Source: DASXTS01 sp036505275
GTDB taxonomy: Bacteria; Actinomycetota; Actinomycetes; Mycobacteriales; Pseudonocardiaceae
Length of the DNA: 35,447 bases
Direction of reading: 5' to 3'
Assembly (NCBI GenBank): GCA_036505275.1
Contig: DASXTS010000040.1
Location: 1 to 35,447 of the forward strand
The translations under genes and the position numbers were made by a program. Shown in pieces: positions 22,561 through 29,231 of this stretch (the stretch's first letter is position 1; every line of letters begins with the position of its first letter). Below the pieces are notes generated by a model. It was given only the letters and a program-made list of their open reading frames with translations, ran no database searches and was not told the DNA's origin.

Positions 22561-22679
22561 GATCCGTCGCGGGACACGTCGCGGGACACGTCGCGGGACA
22601 GCCGGTACGTCCCATACCCGGCCAGCCACACCGCCAGCCCGCCGCCCGCACTCAGCACAACGGTGAGGAACCACTCCAC
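22557..22679 (-). CDS. 40-residue membrane peptide upstream of the nitrobindin-like gene
   Basis: A GTG at 22679 opens a frame starting MEWFLTVVLSAGGGLAVWLA, one hydrophobic helix, then GYGTYRLSRD and a tandem SRDV repeat. The stop overlaps the next ATG as ATGA, which argues strongly that the ORF is translated and couples the two genes. No family recognised. The tandem repeat makes the tail length variable. Confidence 0.65.
   Translation of the reverse strand: MEWFLTVVLSAGGGLAVWLAGYGTYRLSRDVSRDVSRDGS
22566..22601 (-). repeat. 12-bp tandem repeat in the small membrane peptide gene
   Basis: GTCGCGGGACAC at 22566-22577 and 22578-22589, then GTCGCGGGACAG at 22590-22601. In frame it encodes the repeating SRDV segment directly before the nitrobindin-like start. 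Confidence 0.9.
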
Positions 22680-22749
22680 GGCCCGAGCCTATCGGCCGCA
22701 GCCGGCGCCGCCGAGCAGGCCGGCCCGTGGCTCCGGCAAGATCACCTTG

Positions 22750-22841
22750 CTCTGCACGCCAGCTGGCAACCGCCATCGCCGCAGCAATGACCGCGGAAAC
22801 CGCAGGTCACCGCGCGTTGCCAGCCGGCGCTCACTGCAGAG
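22750..22841. repeat. Intergenic palindromic repeat, copy A
   Basis: Left arm CTCTGCA + CGCCAGCTGGCAAC (22750-22770) pairs with right arm GTTGCCAGCCGGCG + TGCAGAG (22816-22829, 22835-22841); a 5-nt CTCAC insert and one mismatch interrupt it. A related element with the same TTGCTCTG...CTGGCAAC order is at 32498-32592. It fills most of the 186-bp gap between two minus-strand genes and may terminate the upstream operon or be a MITE-like element. Confidence 0.65.
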
Positions 22842-22865
22842 CCGCCCGACACTTGGAAGAGATCG

Positions 22866-23171
22866 TCAGTCGAGGGTGACGTCGACGGTGTGCACGCCGG
22901 GGCCGGTGGCCGTCACCACGCCGGTACCGTTGCCGGAGCGGTGCAGGGCGCGCACCGTCCAGGTGCCCGGCGCGGCGAAGAACAGGAAGTCGCCGGTGGC
23001 GGAGGAGACGACCTCGGCGGTGAACTCACCGGTGCCGTCGAGAAGCCGGACGAACGCGCCGCCGACCCCGGGGCCGGACGGGCCGGCCAGGACCCGGCCG
23101 CGCAGCACAATCTCCTTGGTGGCATCGACGCCGGGCGGCAGGTCTGCGGTCTGCGGTGGGGCTCCGCACAT
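22866..23171 (-). CDS. DUF1416 (SseC-like) protein
   Basis: 101 residues from the ATG at 23171, with AAAGGA upstream. MCGAPPQTADLPPGVDATKEIVLRGRVL and a carboxypeptidase-regulatory-like beta sandwich (VGGAFVRLLDGTGEFTAEVVSS, FFAAPGTWTVRALHRSGNG) are typical of DUF1416. It follows the rhodanese gene by 6 nt, as sseC2 follows cysA2 in M. tuberculosis (Rv0814c, Rv0815c). Its role in sulfur metabolism is inferred from this constant linkage. Confidence 0.9.
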   Translation of the reverse strand: MCGAPPQTADLPPGVDATKEIVLRGRVLAGPSGPGVGGAFVRLLDGTGEFTAEVVSSATGDFLFFAAPGTWTVRALHRSGNGTGVVTATGPGVHTVDVTLD

Positions 23172-23177
23172 GCTGGA

Positions 23178-24020
23178 TCAGTCCTTTCCACTGCCGAGTT
23201 CGATGGGCGCGCCGACGAGCGAGCCGTACTCGGTCCACGAGCCGTCGTAGTTCTTGACGTCGCGCTGGCCGAGCAACTCGCGCAGCACGAACCAGGTGTG
23301 CGAGGACCGCTCGCCGATCCGGCAGTAGGCGATGGTCGGCTTGGATTCGTCCAGGCCCTCGCCGCCGTACAGGGCGAGTAGGTCGTCGTCCGAGCGGAAG
23401 GTGCCGTCCTCGTTGGCTGCCTTGGACCACGGCACGTTCAGCGCGGTCGGGATGTGGCCCGGCCGCTGGGCCTGCTCCTGCGGCAGGTGCGCCGGCGCGA
23501 GGATCTTGCCGGAGAACTCGTCGGGAGAGCGGACATCGATGAGGTTCTTTCGGCCGATGGCGTCCAGGACCTCGTCACGGAACGCGCGGATCGATGTGTC
23601 CTGCTCCCTGGCGACGTAGCTGGTGGCCCGACGCTGCGGCACCTCCTTGACCAGCGGGCGGCCGTCGAGCTCCCACTTCTTGCGGCCGCCGTCGAGCAGC
23701 CGCACGTCCTCATGGCCGTACAGCTTGAAGTACCAGTACGCGTACGCGGCGAACCAGTTGTTGTTGCCGCCGTACAGCACCACGGTGTCGTCGCTGCTGA
23801 CGCCCTTGTCGGACAGCAGCTTCTGGAACTGGCCGCGGTCGACGAAGTCGCGGACCACGGGGTCCTGCAGGTCGCTCTTCCAGTTCAGCTTGACGGCCCC
23901 GCGGATGTGGCCGGCGTCGTAGGCGGTGGTGTCCTCGTCGACCTCGACGAACACCACGCCCTCGGTGTCCAGGTTGTCCTCTGCCCAGTCGGCGGTGACC
24001 AGGACATCGTCGCGACTCAT
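23178..24020 (-). CDS. cysA2: Thiosulfate/3-mercaptopyruvate sulfurtransferase (tandem rhodanese)
   Basis: 280 residues from the ATG at 24020, with GAGAGGAAG upstream. Domain 1 (~1-130) includes YDAGHIRGAVKLNWKSDLQD and VVLYGGNNNWFAAYAYWYFKLYGHEDVRLLDGGRKKW, with no catalytic Cys. Domain 2 has the active loop CRIGERSSHTWFVL. This is the CysA2/SseA type that moves sulfane sulfur to cyanide or other thiols. It is in one transcript with DUF4395 and DUF1416 genes behind a cysteine-containing leader peptide, so cysteine supply probably controls it. Confidence 0.95.
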   Translation of the reverse strand: MSRDDVLVTADWAEDNLDTEGVVFVEVDEDTTAYDAGHIRGAVKLNWKSDLQDPVVRDFVDRGQFQKLLSDKGVSSDDTVVLYGGNNNWFAAYAYWYFKLYGHEDVRLLDGGRKKWELDGRPLVKEVPQRRATSYVAREQDTSIRAFRDEVLDAIGRKNLIDVRSPDEFSGKILAPAHLPQEQAQRPGHIPTALNVPWSKAANEDGTFRSDDDLLALYGGEGLDESKPTIAYCRIGERSSHTWFVLRELLGQRDVKNYDGSWTEYGSLVGAPIELGSGKD

Positions 24021-24061
24021 GTGCTTCCTCTCTACAAGATTCTGTCGACCAAAAGATTCGT

Positions 24062-24523
24062 TCAGGTGGTGGTGAGCGCGCGCTGCAGCCGCCGTTGAAG
24101 AGCACCGGGCAGCCGCATGTACACCTCGCAGCCGAGGCAGATGCCGAACACCGCGTTCAGCGCGGCCGCGGCGAGTGCGAACGCGGTGGCGACCAGGCCG
24201 AGCGGGCTCAGCCCAGCGGCGAAGCCGGCGGCGGCCACCGCCACGAAGGCGAAGCCGACGCCCTGCGCGAACCGCACCGGCGCGGCGGCTTCGCGCTGCG
24301 CGGGCGGCGGCAGCCTCGGCGCTATCACCGCGCGGTAGAACGCGCCGTACGGCGAGAACCGCAGCCCGGCGAACGCGCCGAGCGCGAACACCGCTGCCTG
24401 CGCGGCGGCCAGCCACGCGCTGCCGGTGAGCAGCACGGCGATCAGCACGGCCGTGGTCACCCAGGCGGCGAAGCGCGGGCCGCGCGGGTCTATCGGTGCT
24501 AGCGGCAGATCGGGGACGGACAC
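24062..24523 (-). CDS. DUF4395 membrane protein
   Basis: 153 residues from the GTG at 24523, with AGGAGG 7 nt upstream. N-terminal IDPRGPRFAAWVTTAVLIAVLLTG and the C-terminal NAVFGICLGCEVYMRLP carry the DUF4395 pattern with two cysteines (CLGC), which may be redox active. Four hydrophobic helices are visible. It sits directly before cysA2 and is linked to sulfur or thiosulfate metabolism by context. Confidence 0.85.
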   Translation of the reverse strand: MSVPDLPLAPIDPRGPRFAAWVTTAVLIAVLLTGSAWLAAAQAAVFALGAFAGLRFSPYGAFYRAVIAPRLPPPAQREAAAPVRFAQGVGFAFVAVAAAGFAAGLSPLGLVATAFALAAAALNAVFGICLGCEVYMRLPGALQRRLQRALTTT

Positions 24524-24643
24524 GACGGAACCTCCTGACGGGTGTGGTATGTCCCGATCAGGGGCGACAGGCGGTGGCGGTGCGCGGATGCGGGTGCCGA
24601 TTCGACGCTGATGGGCGGACGGACCGCAGCCGCGCGGACGTCG

Positions 24644-24660
24644 CCGGGCCTACCGCCCGG
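24644..24660 (-). promoter_or_regulatory. Hairpin directly after the cysteine leader peptide
   Basis: CCGGGC/GCCCGG stem (24644-24649, 24655-24660) starts at the base after the leader-peptide stop codon. Its position suits attenuation, where ribosome stalling at the leader Cys codons changes folding ahead of the DUF4395 start 140 nt downstream. Confidence 0.45.
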
Positions 24661-24735
24661 TCACCGCGGCCGACACAGGCTGCTGCGGACGCGGCACAGG
24701 TCCACCGTGCGGCGCTTGGTCAGCAGCGTGGTCAC
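24661..24735 (-). CDS. Cysteine-containing leader peptide of the sulfur operon
   Basis: 24 residues from the GTG at 24735. The core TKRRTVDLCRVRSSLCRPR matches the VDLCRV..LCR pattern of the putative leader peptides found before sulfur-assimilation genes in actinomycetes. -10 TAGGCT ends 7 nt before the GTG and there is no Shine-Dalgarno sequence, so it is probably the leaderless first ORF of the transcript. Mycobacterial cysteine-responsive attenuators also use leaderless Cys-coding ORFs. Here two single Cys codons replace a Cys run. Confidence 0.75.
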   Translation of the reverse strand: MTTLLTKRRTVDLCRVRSSLCRPR

Positions 24736-24742
24736 GGCGTGC

Positions 24743-24748
24743 AGCCTA
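24743..24748 (-). promoter_or_regulatory. -10 element TAGGCT for the leader peptide and sulfur operon
   Basis: TAGGCT lies 7 nt before the leader GTG. TTCCCGGGAA (24755-24764), a perfect 10-bp palindrome, lies just upstream in the spacer and could be a regulator site. Confidence 0.5.
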
Positions 24749-24813
24749 CCTGCATTCCCGGGAACCGGGAGTGGCGTTTCGCCCTGTGGGACCGGTGTGA
24801 CGTTGGTCCCAGA

Positions 24814-25248
24814 TCACCTGAGGTGCGGGCGCAGCGCGTCGAGCAGGATGTTCTGGCGCGGCACCCCGACCAGTCGCAGTAGCTCCCGGCCGTCGGCGGC
24901 CACCGCAAGGGTGGTCGGGGTGGACCGCACCTGCAGCGGTCCACTGAGGTCCGGCCGTTCGGTCACGTCCAGCTCGACATAGCGCAGCCCGGGCGTCCGT
25001 TCGGCCAGGTCCGACAGCACCGCGCTGGCCTGCCGGCACGGCGCGCAGAACGAGGTGGACAGCTGCAGCAGCGTGACGGCGTGCTCGGCCGGCTCGGCTA
25101 GAGCGGCCAGCTCGGCGAGCACCGCCGCCGGTAGCGGTCGAGCCGACCCCGGTGGCGCGGTACGCACCCGGCCGGCGCGCCGCCGCAGCGCCAGCCCGAC
25201 CGCGGCGACCGTCACCGCGGTCACCAGCAGCACCCAGCCCGCGGCCAC
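24814..25248 (-). CDS. Membrane-anchored thioredoxin-like protein (ThiX type)
   Basis: 144 residues from the GTG at 25248, which has GGAGG about 11 nt upstream; a GTG at 25272 is also in frame. One N-terminal helix (GWVLLVTAVTVAAVGLALRRRAG) anchors a thioredoxin fold with the redox motif CAPC in LQLSTSFCAPCRQASAVLSDL and the cis-Pro in QVRSTPTTLAVAADG. By position it corresponds to Rv0816c. Orientation of the domain is not certain; Arg after the helix suggests a cytoplasmic thioredoxin domain. It starts 7 nt after the DUF2993 stop. Confidence 0.85.
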   Translation of the reverse strand: MAAGWVLLVTAVTVAAVGLALRRRAGRVRTAPPGSARPLPAAVLAELAALAEPAEHAVTLLQLSTSFCAPCRQASAVLSDLAERTPGLRYVELDVTERPDLSGPLQVRSTPTTLAVAADGRELLRLVGVPRQNILLDALRPHLR

Positions 25249-25255
25249 TCCCCGA

Positions 25256-26005
25256 TCATCCTCCGACGGCACCGGCGGTGTTCAGCACGACATCGCGCGC
25301 GGTGCCCTCCACGATCAGTGCGCCGTTGTCGGCGCGGACCGCGGTCGGCGTGACGCTGAACGGCAGCGTGCCGGGGTCCAGCCGCACCGTGAACAGCCGC
25401 AGCACGGCCTGCTCTATGGCCGGCGCCAGGGTCTGGCCGTTCACCTGCACGGTGTGCGCCTGGATCTGCACCTGGCCACCGGCCAGCTCGAGCGAAGCGA
25501 TCACCACGACCGAGGTGCGCTGGCCGAGGATGTCGGTGATGCCGCCGAGCTTGACGGCGTTGCTCGGCACCGCCTTCCCGGCGGCGTTGCGGTCCCGGTC
25601 GGTGACCTTCTCCACCCGCAGGTCCTCCACGGCGATGAGCTGCTGCAGCTCGGCGGCCCTGACCCGGACCCGGCCGACCACCTCGTCGATCCGCACGCTC
25701 TGTACCGAGCCGGATACCAGGTCGGCGAACGGCACCCGCACGTGGTGCAGGGTCGCCTCGACGCCGAGGTTGCGCAGCCGCGCGACGGTGACCCCGTCGG
25801 CGTTGACGTCCACGTCGCGGTAGTCCCCGGAGAAGGCCTGCAGCAGGAACGGGAAGCCGTTGATCCGCACCGCCGGGTCGTCGGGCAGGCTGAGATGGCT
25901 CCGCAGCCGCTTCGACACCTGGTATTCGGCGGCCGCCGCGGTCCCGAAGTCGGCGGCGACGAGCAGCCCGACGAGCACGATCAGGACGATCGCCGCCTTC
26001 TTCAC
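25256..26005 (-). CDS. DUF2993 (LmeA-type) exported lipid-binding protein
   Basis: 249 residues from the GTG at 26005 with GGGAGGTG upstream. A signal-anchor helix (MKKAAIVLIVLVGLLVAADFGTAAAA) is followed by the DUF2993 pattern: ARRLRS-like YQVSKRLRSHLSLPDDPAVRINGFPFLLQAFSGDYRDV, then paired beta-rich repeats. LmeA of mycobacteria (Rv0817c) works in the cell envelope on phosphatidylinositol mannoside/lipomannan maturation. A similar envelope role is inferred from position and fold. Divergent from glnR across 174 bp in which I see no clear operator. Confidence 0.88.
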   Translation of the reverse strand: MKKAAIVLIVLVGLLVAADFGTAAAAEYQVSKRLRSHLSLPDDPAVRINGFPFLLQAFSGDYRDVDVNADGVTVARLRNLGVEATLHHVRVPFADLVSGSVQSVRIDEVVGRVRVRAAELQQLIAVEDLRVEKVTDRDRNAAGKAVPSNAVKLGGITDILGQRTSVVVIASLELAGGQVQIQAHTVQVNGQTLAPAIEQAVLRLFTVRLDPGTLPFSVTPTAVRADNGALIVEGTARDVVLNTAGAVGG

Positions 26006-26179
26006 CGCACCTCCCGATGCCTTCCGATCGGCCCGCCTCGGCTGAAGGGCGAGTATCCTCCTGGCAGAACCACGAAACGTGAACGGGATCGGTGGGCATG
26101 GGCGACGGCGCCAGCCCCTGCCGGTCCCGTTCGTTCATGGGTGGGGCCGGATGCGCCGCCACCGGCGAGGAGGTGGCGC

Positions 26180-26878
26180 GTGGAGTTGCTGCTGCTCACC
26201 GCTGATCCGAAGCCTGAGTCTGTGCTGCCGGCGTTGGCGCTGCTGCCGCACGGCGTGCGGCCGACCGCGCCTGAGGTGGCCGCCTTGCTCGACGCCGGCC
26301 CGTACGACGCCGTGCTGGTCGACGCGCGGGTCGACCTGGCCGGCGCGCGCAAGCTGTGCCGATTGCTCGGCTCGACCGGCCTCGACATGCCGGTGGTGGC
26401 CGTGCTCACCGAGGGCGGGCTGGTCGCGGTGTCCTCCGAATGGGGGCTCGACGAGGTGCTGCTGCCGTCCGCCGGGCCGGCCGAGGTGGACGCCCGGCTG
26501 CGACTGCTGCGCGGACGCGGGGCCGCCGAGGACAGTGGCACCGGCACCATCGCGCTCGGCGACCTGGTGATCGACGACGCGACCTATACCGCCCGCCTGC
26601 GCGGCCGCCCGCTCGACCTGACGTACAAGGAGTTCGAGCTGCTCAAGTACCTCGCGCAGCACGCCGGCCGGGTGTTCACCCGAGCCCAGCTGCTGCAGGA
26701 GGTGTGGGGGTACGACTTCTTCGGCGGCACCCGCACCGTGGACGTGCACGTCCGGCGGCTGCGCGCCAAACTCGGCACCGAGCACGAGCAGATGATCGGC
26801 ACCGTGCGCAACGTCGGCTACAAGCTGGTCCGGCCGGCCCGAGCCGGCGGTCGGGAGATGGCGCTGCGCGCCCCGTGA
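26180..26878 (+). CDS. glnR: GlnR-type OmpR-family nitrogen regulator
   Basis: 232 residues from the GTG at 26180, with GAGGAGG upstream. The N-terminal receiver (VELLLLTADPKPESVLPALALLPHGVRP, DAVLVDARVDLAGARKLCRLL, VVAVLTEGGLVAVSSEWGLDEVLLPSAGPAEVDARL) closely follows GlnR. It keeps a single Asp instead of the full phosphorylation pocket, as GlnR dimers work without phosphorylation. The C-terminal winged helix contains YKEFELLKYLAQHAGRVFTRAQLLQEVWGYDFFGGTRTVDVHVRRLRAKL. GlnR controls nitrogen genes and, in some actinomycetes, links them with PhoP. Its stop codon TGA lies inside the left arm of a dispersed palindrome. Corresponds to Rv0818. Confidence 0.93.
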   Translation: MELLLLTADPKPESVLPALALLPHGVRPTAPEVAALLDAGPYDAVLVDARVDLAGARKLCRLLGSTGLDMPVVAVLTEGGLVAVSSEWGLDEVLLPSAGPAEVDARLRLLRGRGAAEDSGTGTIALGDLVIDDATYTARLRGRPLDLTYKEFELLKYLAQHAGRVFTRAQLLQEVWGYDFFGGTRTVDVHVRRLRAKLGTEHEQMIGTVRNVGYKLVRPARAGGREMALRAP

Positions 26879-26915
26879 GTGGCAAATGGTGCAGTAACAC
26901 CATGTGCCACTCACG
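26874..26915. repeat. 42-bp palindrome, copy 2
   Basis: Left arm CGTGAGTGGCAAATGGTG (26874-26891) is identical to copy 1; the right arm (26898-26915) has one mismatch; the loop is CAGTAA. It supplies the glnR stop codon and lies 14 nt before the mshD -10. Confidence 0.92.
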
Positions 26916-26929
26916 AGGTGTGGACGCGT

Positions 26930-26935
26930 TAGCGT
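26930..26935 (+). promoter_or_regulatory. -10 element TAGCGT for mshD
   Basis: TAGCGT starts 14 nt after palindrome copy 2 and ends 7 nt before the mshD ATG, the same layout as pabC. A leaderless transcript is predicted. Confidence 0.55.
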
Positions 26936-26942
26936 CCCCACC

Positions 26943-27908
26943 ATGGTGGCGCTGAGCTGGCGGTCGCGGTTGTCCGAGGACGAGGCCGACGAGGCGCGGA
27001 CCCTGCTGGACGCGGTCACCGAGGCGGACGGCAGGCCGCCGGTGTCTGAGGCGGCGCTGCTGCGGGTGCGCCACGGCAGGGAGGACACCGACGAGCGCGG
27101 CGTGCTCCATCTGCTGGCCCGCGCGGCGTCGACCGAAGTGCCCAAGACGGGCGTCCCAACCGGCGAACACGCCGGGGGAGGGCTGGTCGGGTACGCCCAA
27201 ATGGCCGTCGGGGACAGCGGCGGCGGCACGGCGGAGCTGGCGGTGTTGCCGGAGTACCGGCGGCGCGGAGTGGGCGGTGAACTGGTGCGGGCGCTGCTGG
27301 ACCGCAGCAGAGGCCGCACGCTTCGGGTGTGGGCGCACGGCGAGCACCCGGCGGCCACCCGGCTGGCGCAGCGGTACGGGTTCACGGTGGCGAGGAGCCT
27401 GTGGCGGATGGGGCGCAGCCTGCTCGACCCGCCGCTGGCGCAGCCGAACTGGCCGGACGGGGTGCGGGTGCGGCCGTTCCGGGTTGGCGTCGATGAGGCG
27501 GCGTTCGTCGAGGTGAACAACAGGGCGTTCGCCGGGCACCCGGAGCAGGGCGGCTGGGACGTGGAGCAGGTGCGGGCGCGCGAGGCGCTGCCCTGGTTCG
27601 ACCCGGCCGGGTTCCTGCTGGCCGTCGAGCCTGACGAGGACGCAGCCACCGACCGCATCCTCGGCTTCCACTGGACCAAGGTGCACAGCGCCGAGCTCGG
27701 CGAGGTGTACGTGCTCGGCGTGGACCCGGCCGAGCACGGCCGCGGGCTCGGCGCCGCGCTCACCCTCGCCGGGCTGCACCATCTTCGGGACCGCGGGATG
27801 ACCACTGTGATGCTGTACGTCGAGGGCGACAACGGACCAGCCATCCGCACCTATAAGGCGCTCGGGTTCACCCGCTGGGACACCGATGTGGTGTACTCCT
27901 CACCCTGA
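26943..27908 (+). CDS. mshD: Mycothiol synthase
   Basis: 321 residues. Two GNAT acetyltransferase domains. Domain 1 has AELAVLPEYRRRGVGGELVRALLDR and RLAQRYGFTVARSLWRMGRSL. Domain 2 has FVEVNNRAFAGHPEQGGWDVEQVRAREALPWFDPAGFLLA, GEVYVLGVDPAEHGRGLGAALTLAGLHHL and LYVEGDNGPAIRTYKALGF. The enzyme acetylates Cys-GlcN-Ins with acetyl-CoA, the last step of mycothiol synthesis. A ~17-residue insert (TEVPKTGVPTGEHAGGG) before domain 1 beta strands looks lineage specific. Corresponds to Rv0819. Confidence 0.94.
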   Translation: MVALSWRSRLSEDEADEARTLLDAVTEADGRPPVSEAALLRVRHGREDTDERGVLHLLARAASTEVPKTGVPTGEHAGGGLVGYAQMAVGDSGGGTAELAVLPEYRRRGVGGELVRALLDRSRGRTLRVWAHGEHPAATRLAQRYGFTVARSLWRMGRSLLDPPLAQPNWPDGVRVRPFRVGVDEAAFVEVNNRAFAGHPEQGGWDVEQVRAREALPWFDPAGFLLAVEPDEDAATDRILGFHWTKVHSAELGEVYVLGVDPAEHGRGLGAALTLAGLHHLRDRGMTTVMLYVEGDNGPAIRTYKALGFTRWDTDVVYSSP

Positions 27909-27948
27909 GCAACCGACACTCGCGTCGTGACCATCTCCGAACGTCGTT

Positions 27949-27970
27949 GTTCACCTCCCGTTCATGCCAG
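27949..27970 (+). promoter_or_regulatory. PHO box upstream of pstS
   Basis: Two 11-nt direct repeats, GTTCACCTCCC (27949-27959) and GTTCATGCCAG (27960-27970), match the actinobacterial PhoP-binding pattern (GTTCACC repeats). An in-frame ATG at 27964 lies inside the second repeat and is therefore rejected as the pstS start. Confidence 0.75.
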
Positions 27971-27997
27971 CACCGGCAACCGTCAACCCCCCCGGCA

Positions 27998-28003
27998 TAC
28001 CGT
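27998..28003 (+). promoter_or_regulatory. -10 element TACCGT for pstS
   Basis: TACCGT lies 27 nt after the PHO box and ends 8 nt before the GTG at 28012, predicting a leaderless pstS transcript. Confidence 0.5.
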
Positions 28004-28011
28004 CCGCGACC

Positions 28012-29151
28012 GTGAGCAACGTGAACACCAGCCGGCCGGTATGGGCCGCGATCGCTGTCGTAGCCGCTGGCGCCCTGGCCCTGGCGGGCTGCGGCAGCGA
28101 CGTGAACACCTCGTCCGGCGGGTCCGGCTCGGGCGCCACCACCTCTCGGGCGGCCAAGCTCGAGTGCGGCGGCAAGACGGCCCTGAAAGCCAGCGGCGCG
28201 ACCGCCCAGGCCAACGCCATGACCCGGTTCATCAGCGCCTTCGAGGCGGCCTGTGACGGCCAGACCTTGAACTACACCTCGAACGGCTCCGGCGCCGGGG
28301 TGAAGGAGTTCACTGGCAAGCAGACCGATTTCGGCGGCTCCGACTCGCCGCTGAACAAGGAGAAGGGCGAGGTGGACGTCGCCAAGCAGCGCTGCGACGG
28401 CAATGACGCGTGGAACCTGCCGACGGTGTTCGGCCCGATCGCCATCACCTACAACGTGCCGGGCAAGGACCTGGTGCTCGACGCCGCAACTATCGCGAAG
28501 ATCTTCAGCGGTTCGGTGACCAGTTGGAACGATCCGGCGATCGCCGCGCTGAACGGCGGCACCCCGCTGGCCGAACAGAAGATCATCGTGGTCTTTCGCA
28601 ATGACGAGTCCGGCACCACGGACAACTTCCAGAAGTACCTCGAGGCGGCGGCCAAGGGCGTCTGGACCAAGGGCTCCGGCAAGGTGTTCAACGGTGGTGT
28701 CGGCGAGGGCGCCAAGGGCAACGAGGGCACCTCGGCGGCGATCAAGAGCACGCCCGGCTCGATCACCTACAACGAGTGGTCGTTCGCCAAGAAGCAGAGC
28801 CTGCAGATCGCCAAGATCGTCAACAGTGGCGGCGGCAACGCCATCGAGCTGAGCTCGGCGAGCGCCGGCAAGGCGATCGAGGGCGCCAAGCTCAAGGGCA
28901 CCGGCAACGACCTGGTGCTGGACCTGAACTCGATCTACGCCACGACCACAGCGGGCGCGTACCCGCTGGTGCTGGCCACCTACGAGATCGTCTGCTCGAA
29001 GTACACCGACACTGAGACCGGCAAGGCGGTCAAGGCGTTCCTGACAGTCGCGGCGACCGACGGCCAGCAGGGGCTCGAGGACAACGGCTACATCGCGATG
29101 CCGGCCGCGTTCCAGGAGAAGCTGCTGGCCGCCGTCAAGGCGATCGGCTGA
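28012..29151 (+). CDS. pstS: Phosphate-binding lipoprotein PstS
   Basis: 379 residues from the GTG at 28012 (a GTG at 28021 is also possible). A lipoprotein signal ends at LALAGCGS with lipidated Cys27. A Ser/Gly-rich linker follows. Phosphate-binding PstS blocks are ALKASGATAQANAMTRF, YTSNGSGAGVKEFTGKQTDFGGSDSPL, VFGPIAITYNVPG and VVFRNDESGTTDNFQKYL. It captures phosphate outside the membrane for PstCAB. First gene of pstSCAB and probably PhoP controlled. Confidence 0.95.
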   Translation: MSNVNTSRPVWAAIAVVAAGALALAGCGSDVNTSSGGSGSGATTSRAAKLECGGKTALKASGATAQANAMTRFISAFEAACDGQTLNYTSNGSGAGVKEFTGKQTDFGGSDSPLNKEKGEVDVAKQRCDGNDAWNLPTVFGPIAITYNVPGKDLVLDAATIAKIFSGSVTSWNDPAIAALNGGTPLAEQKIIVVFRNDESGTTDNFQKYLEAAAKGVWTKGSGKVFNGGVGEGAKGNEGTSAAIKSTPGSITYNEWSFAKKQSLQIAKIVNSGGGNAIELSSASAGKAIEGAKLKGTGNDLVLDLNSIYATTTAGAYPLVLATYEIVCSKYTDTETGKAVKAFLTVAATDGQQGLEDNGYIAMPAAFQEKLLAAVKAIG

Positions 29152-29170
29152 CCGGAAATGGGTTTGGTGT

Positions 29171-29215
29171 GACCCGCCGGGATAACCGGTCCGCTGTCGA
29201 TTCTCCCGGTGGGTC
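29171..29215 (+). promoter_or_regulatory. Hairpin between pstS and pstC
   Basis: GACCCGCCGGGA (29171-29182) pairs with TCCCGGTGGGTC (29204-29215) with a single G-U pair, around a 21-nt loop. Likely a partial terminator or mRNA stabiliser that makes more PstS than channel. CATTAT (29219-29224) ends 7 nt before the pstC ATG and may be a secondary promoter. Confidence 0.6.
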
Positions 29216-29231
29216 CCCCATTATTGGCAGC

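Noticed and set aside
26135..27850. Minus-strand frame antisense to glnR and mshD
   Set aside because: Typical GC-rich shadow; both plus-strand genes have complete motifs.
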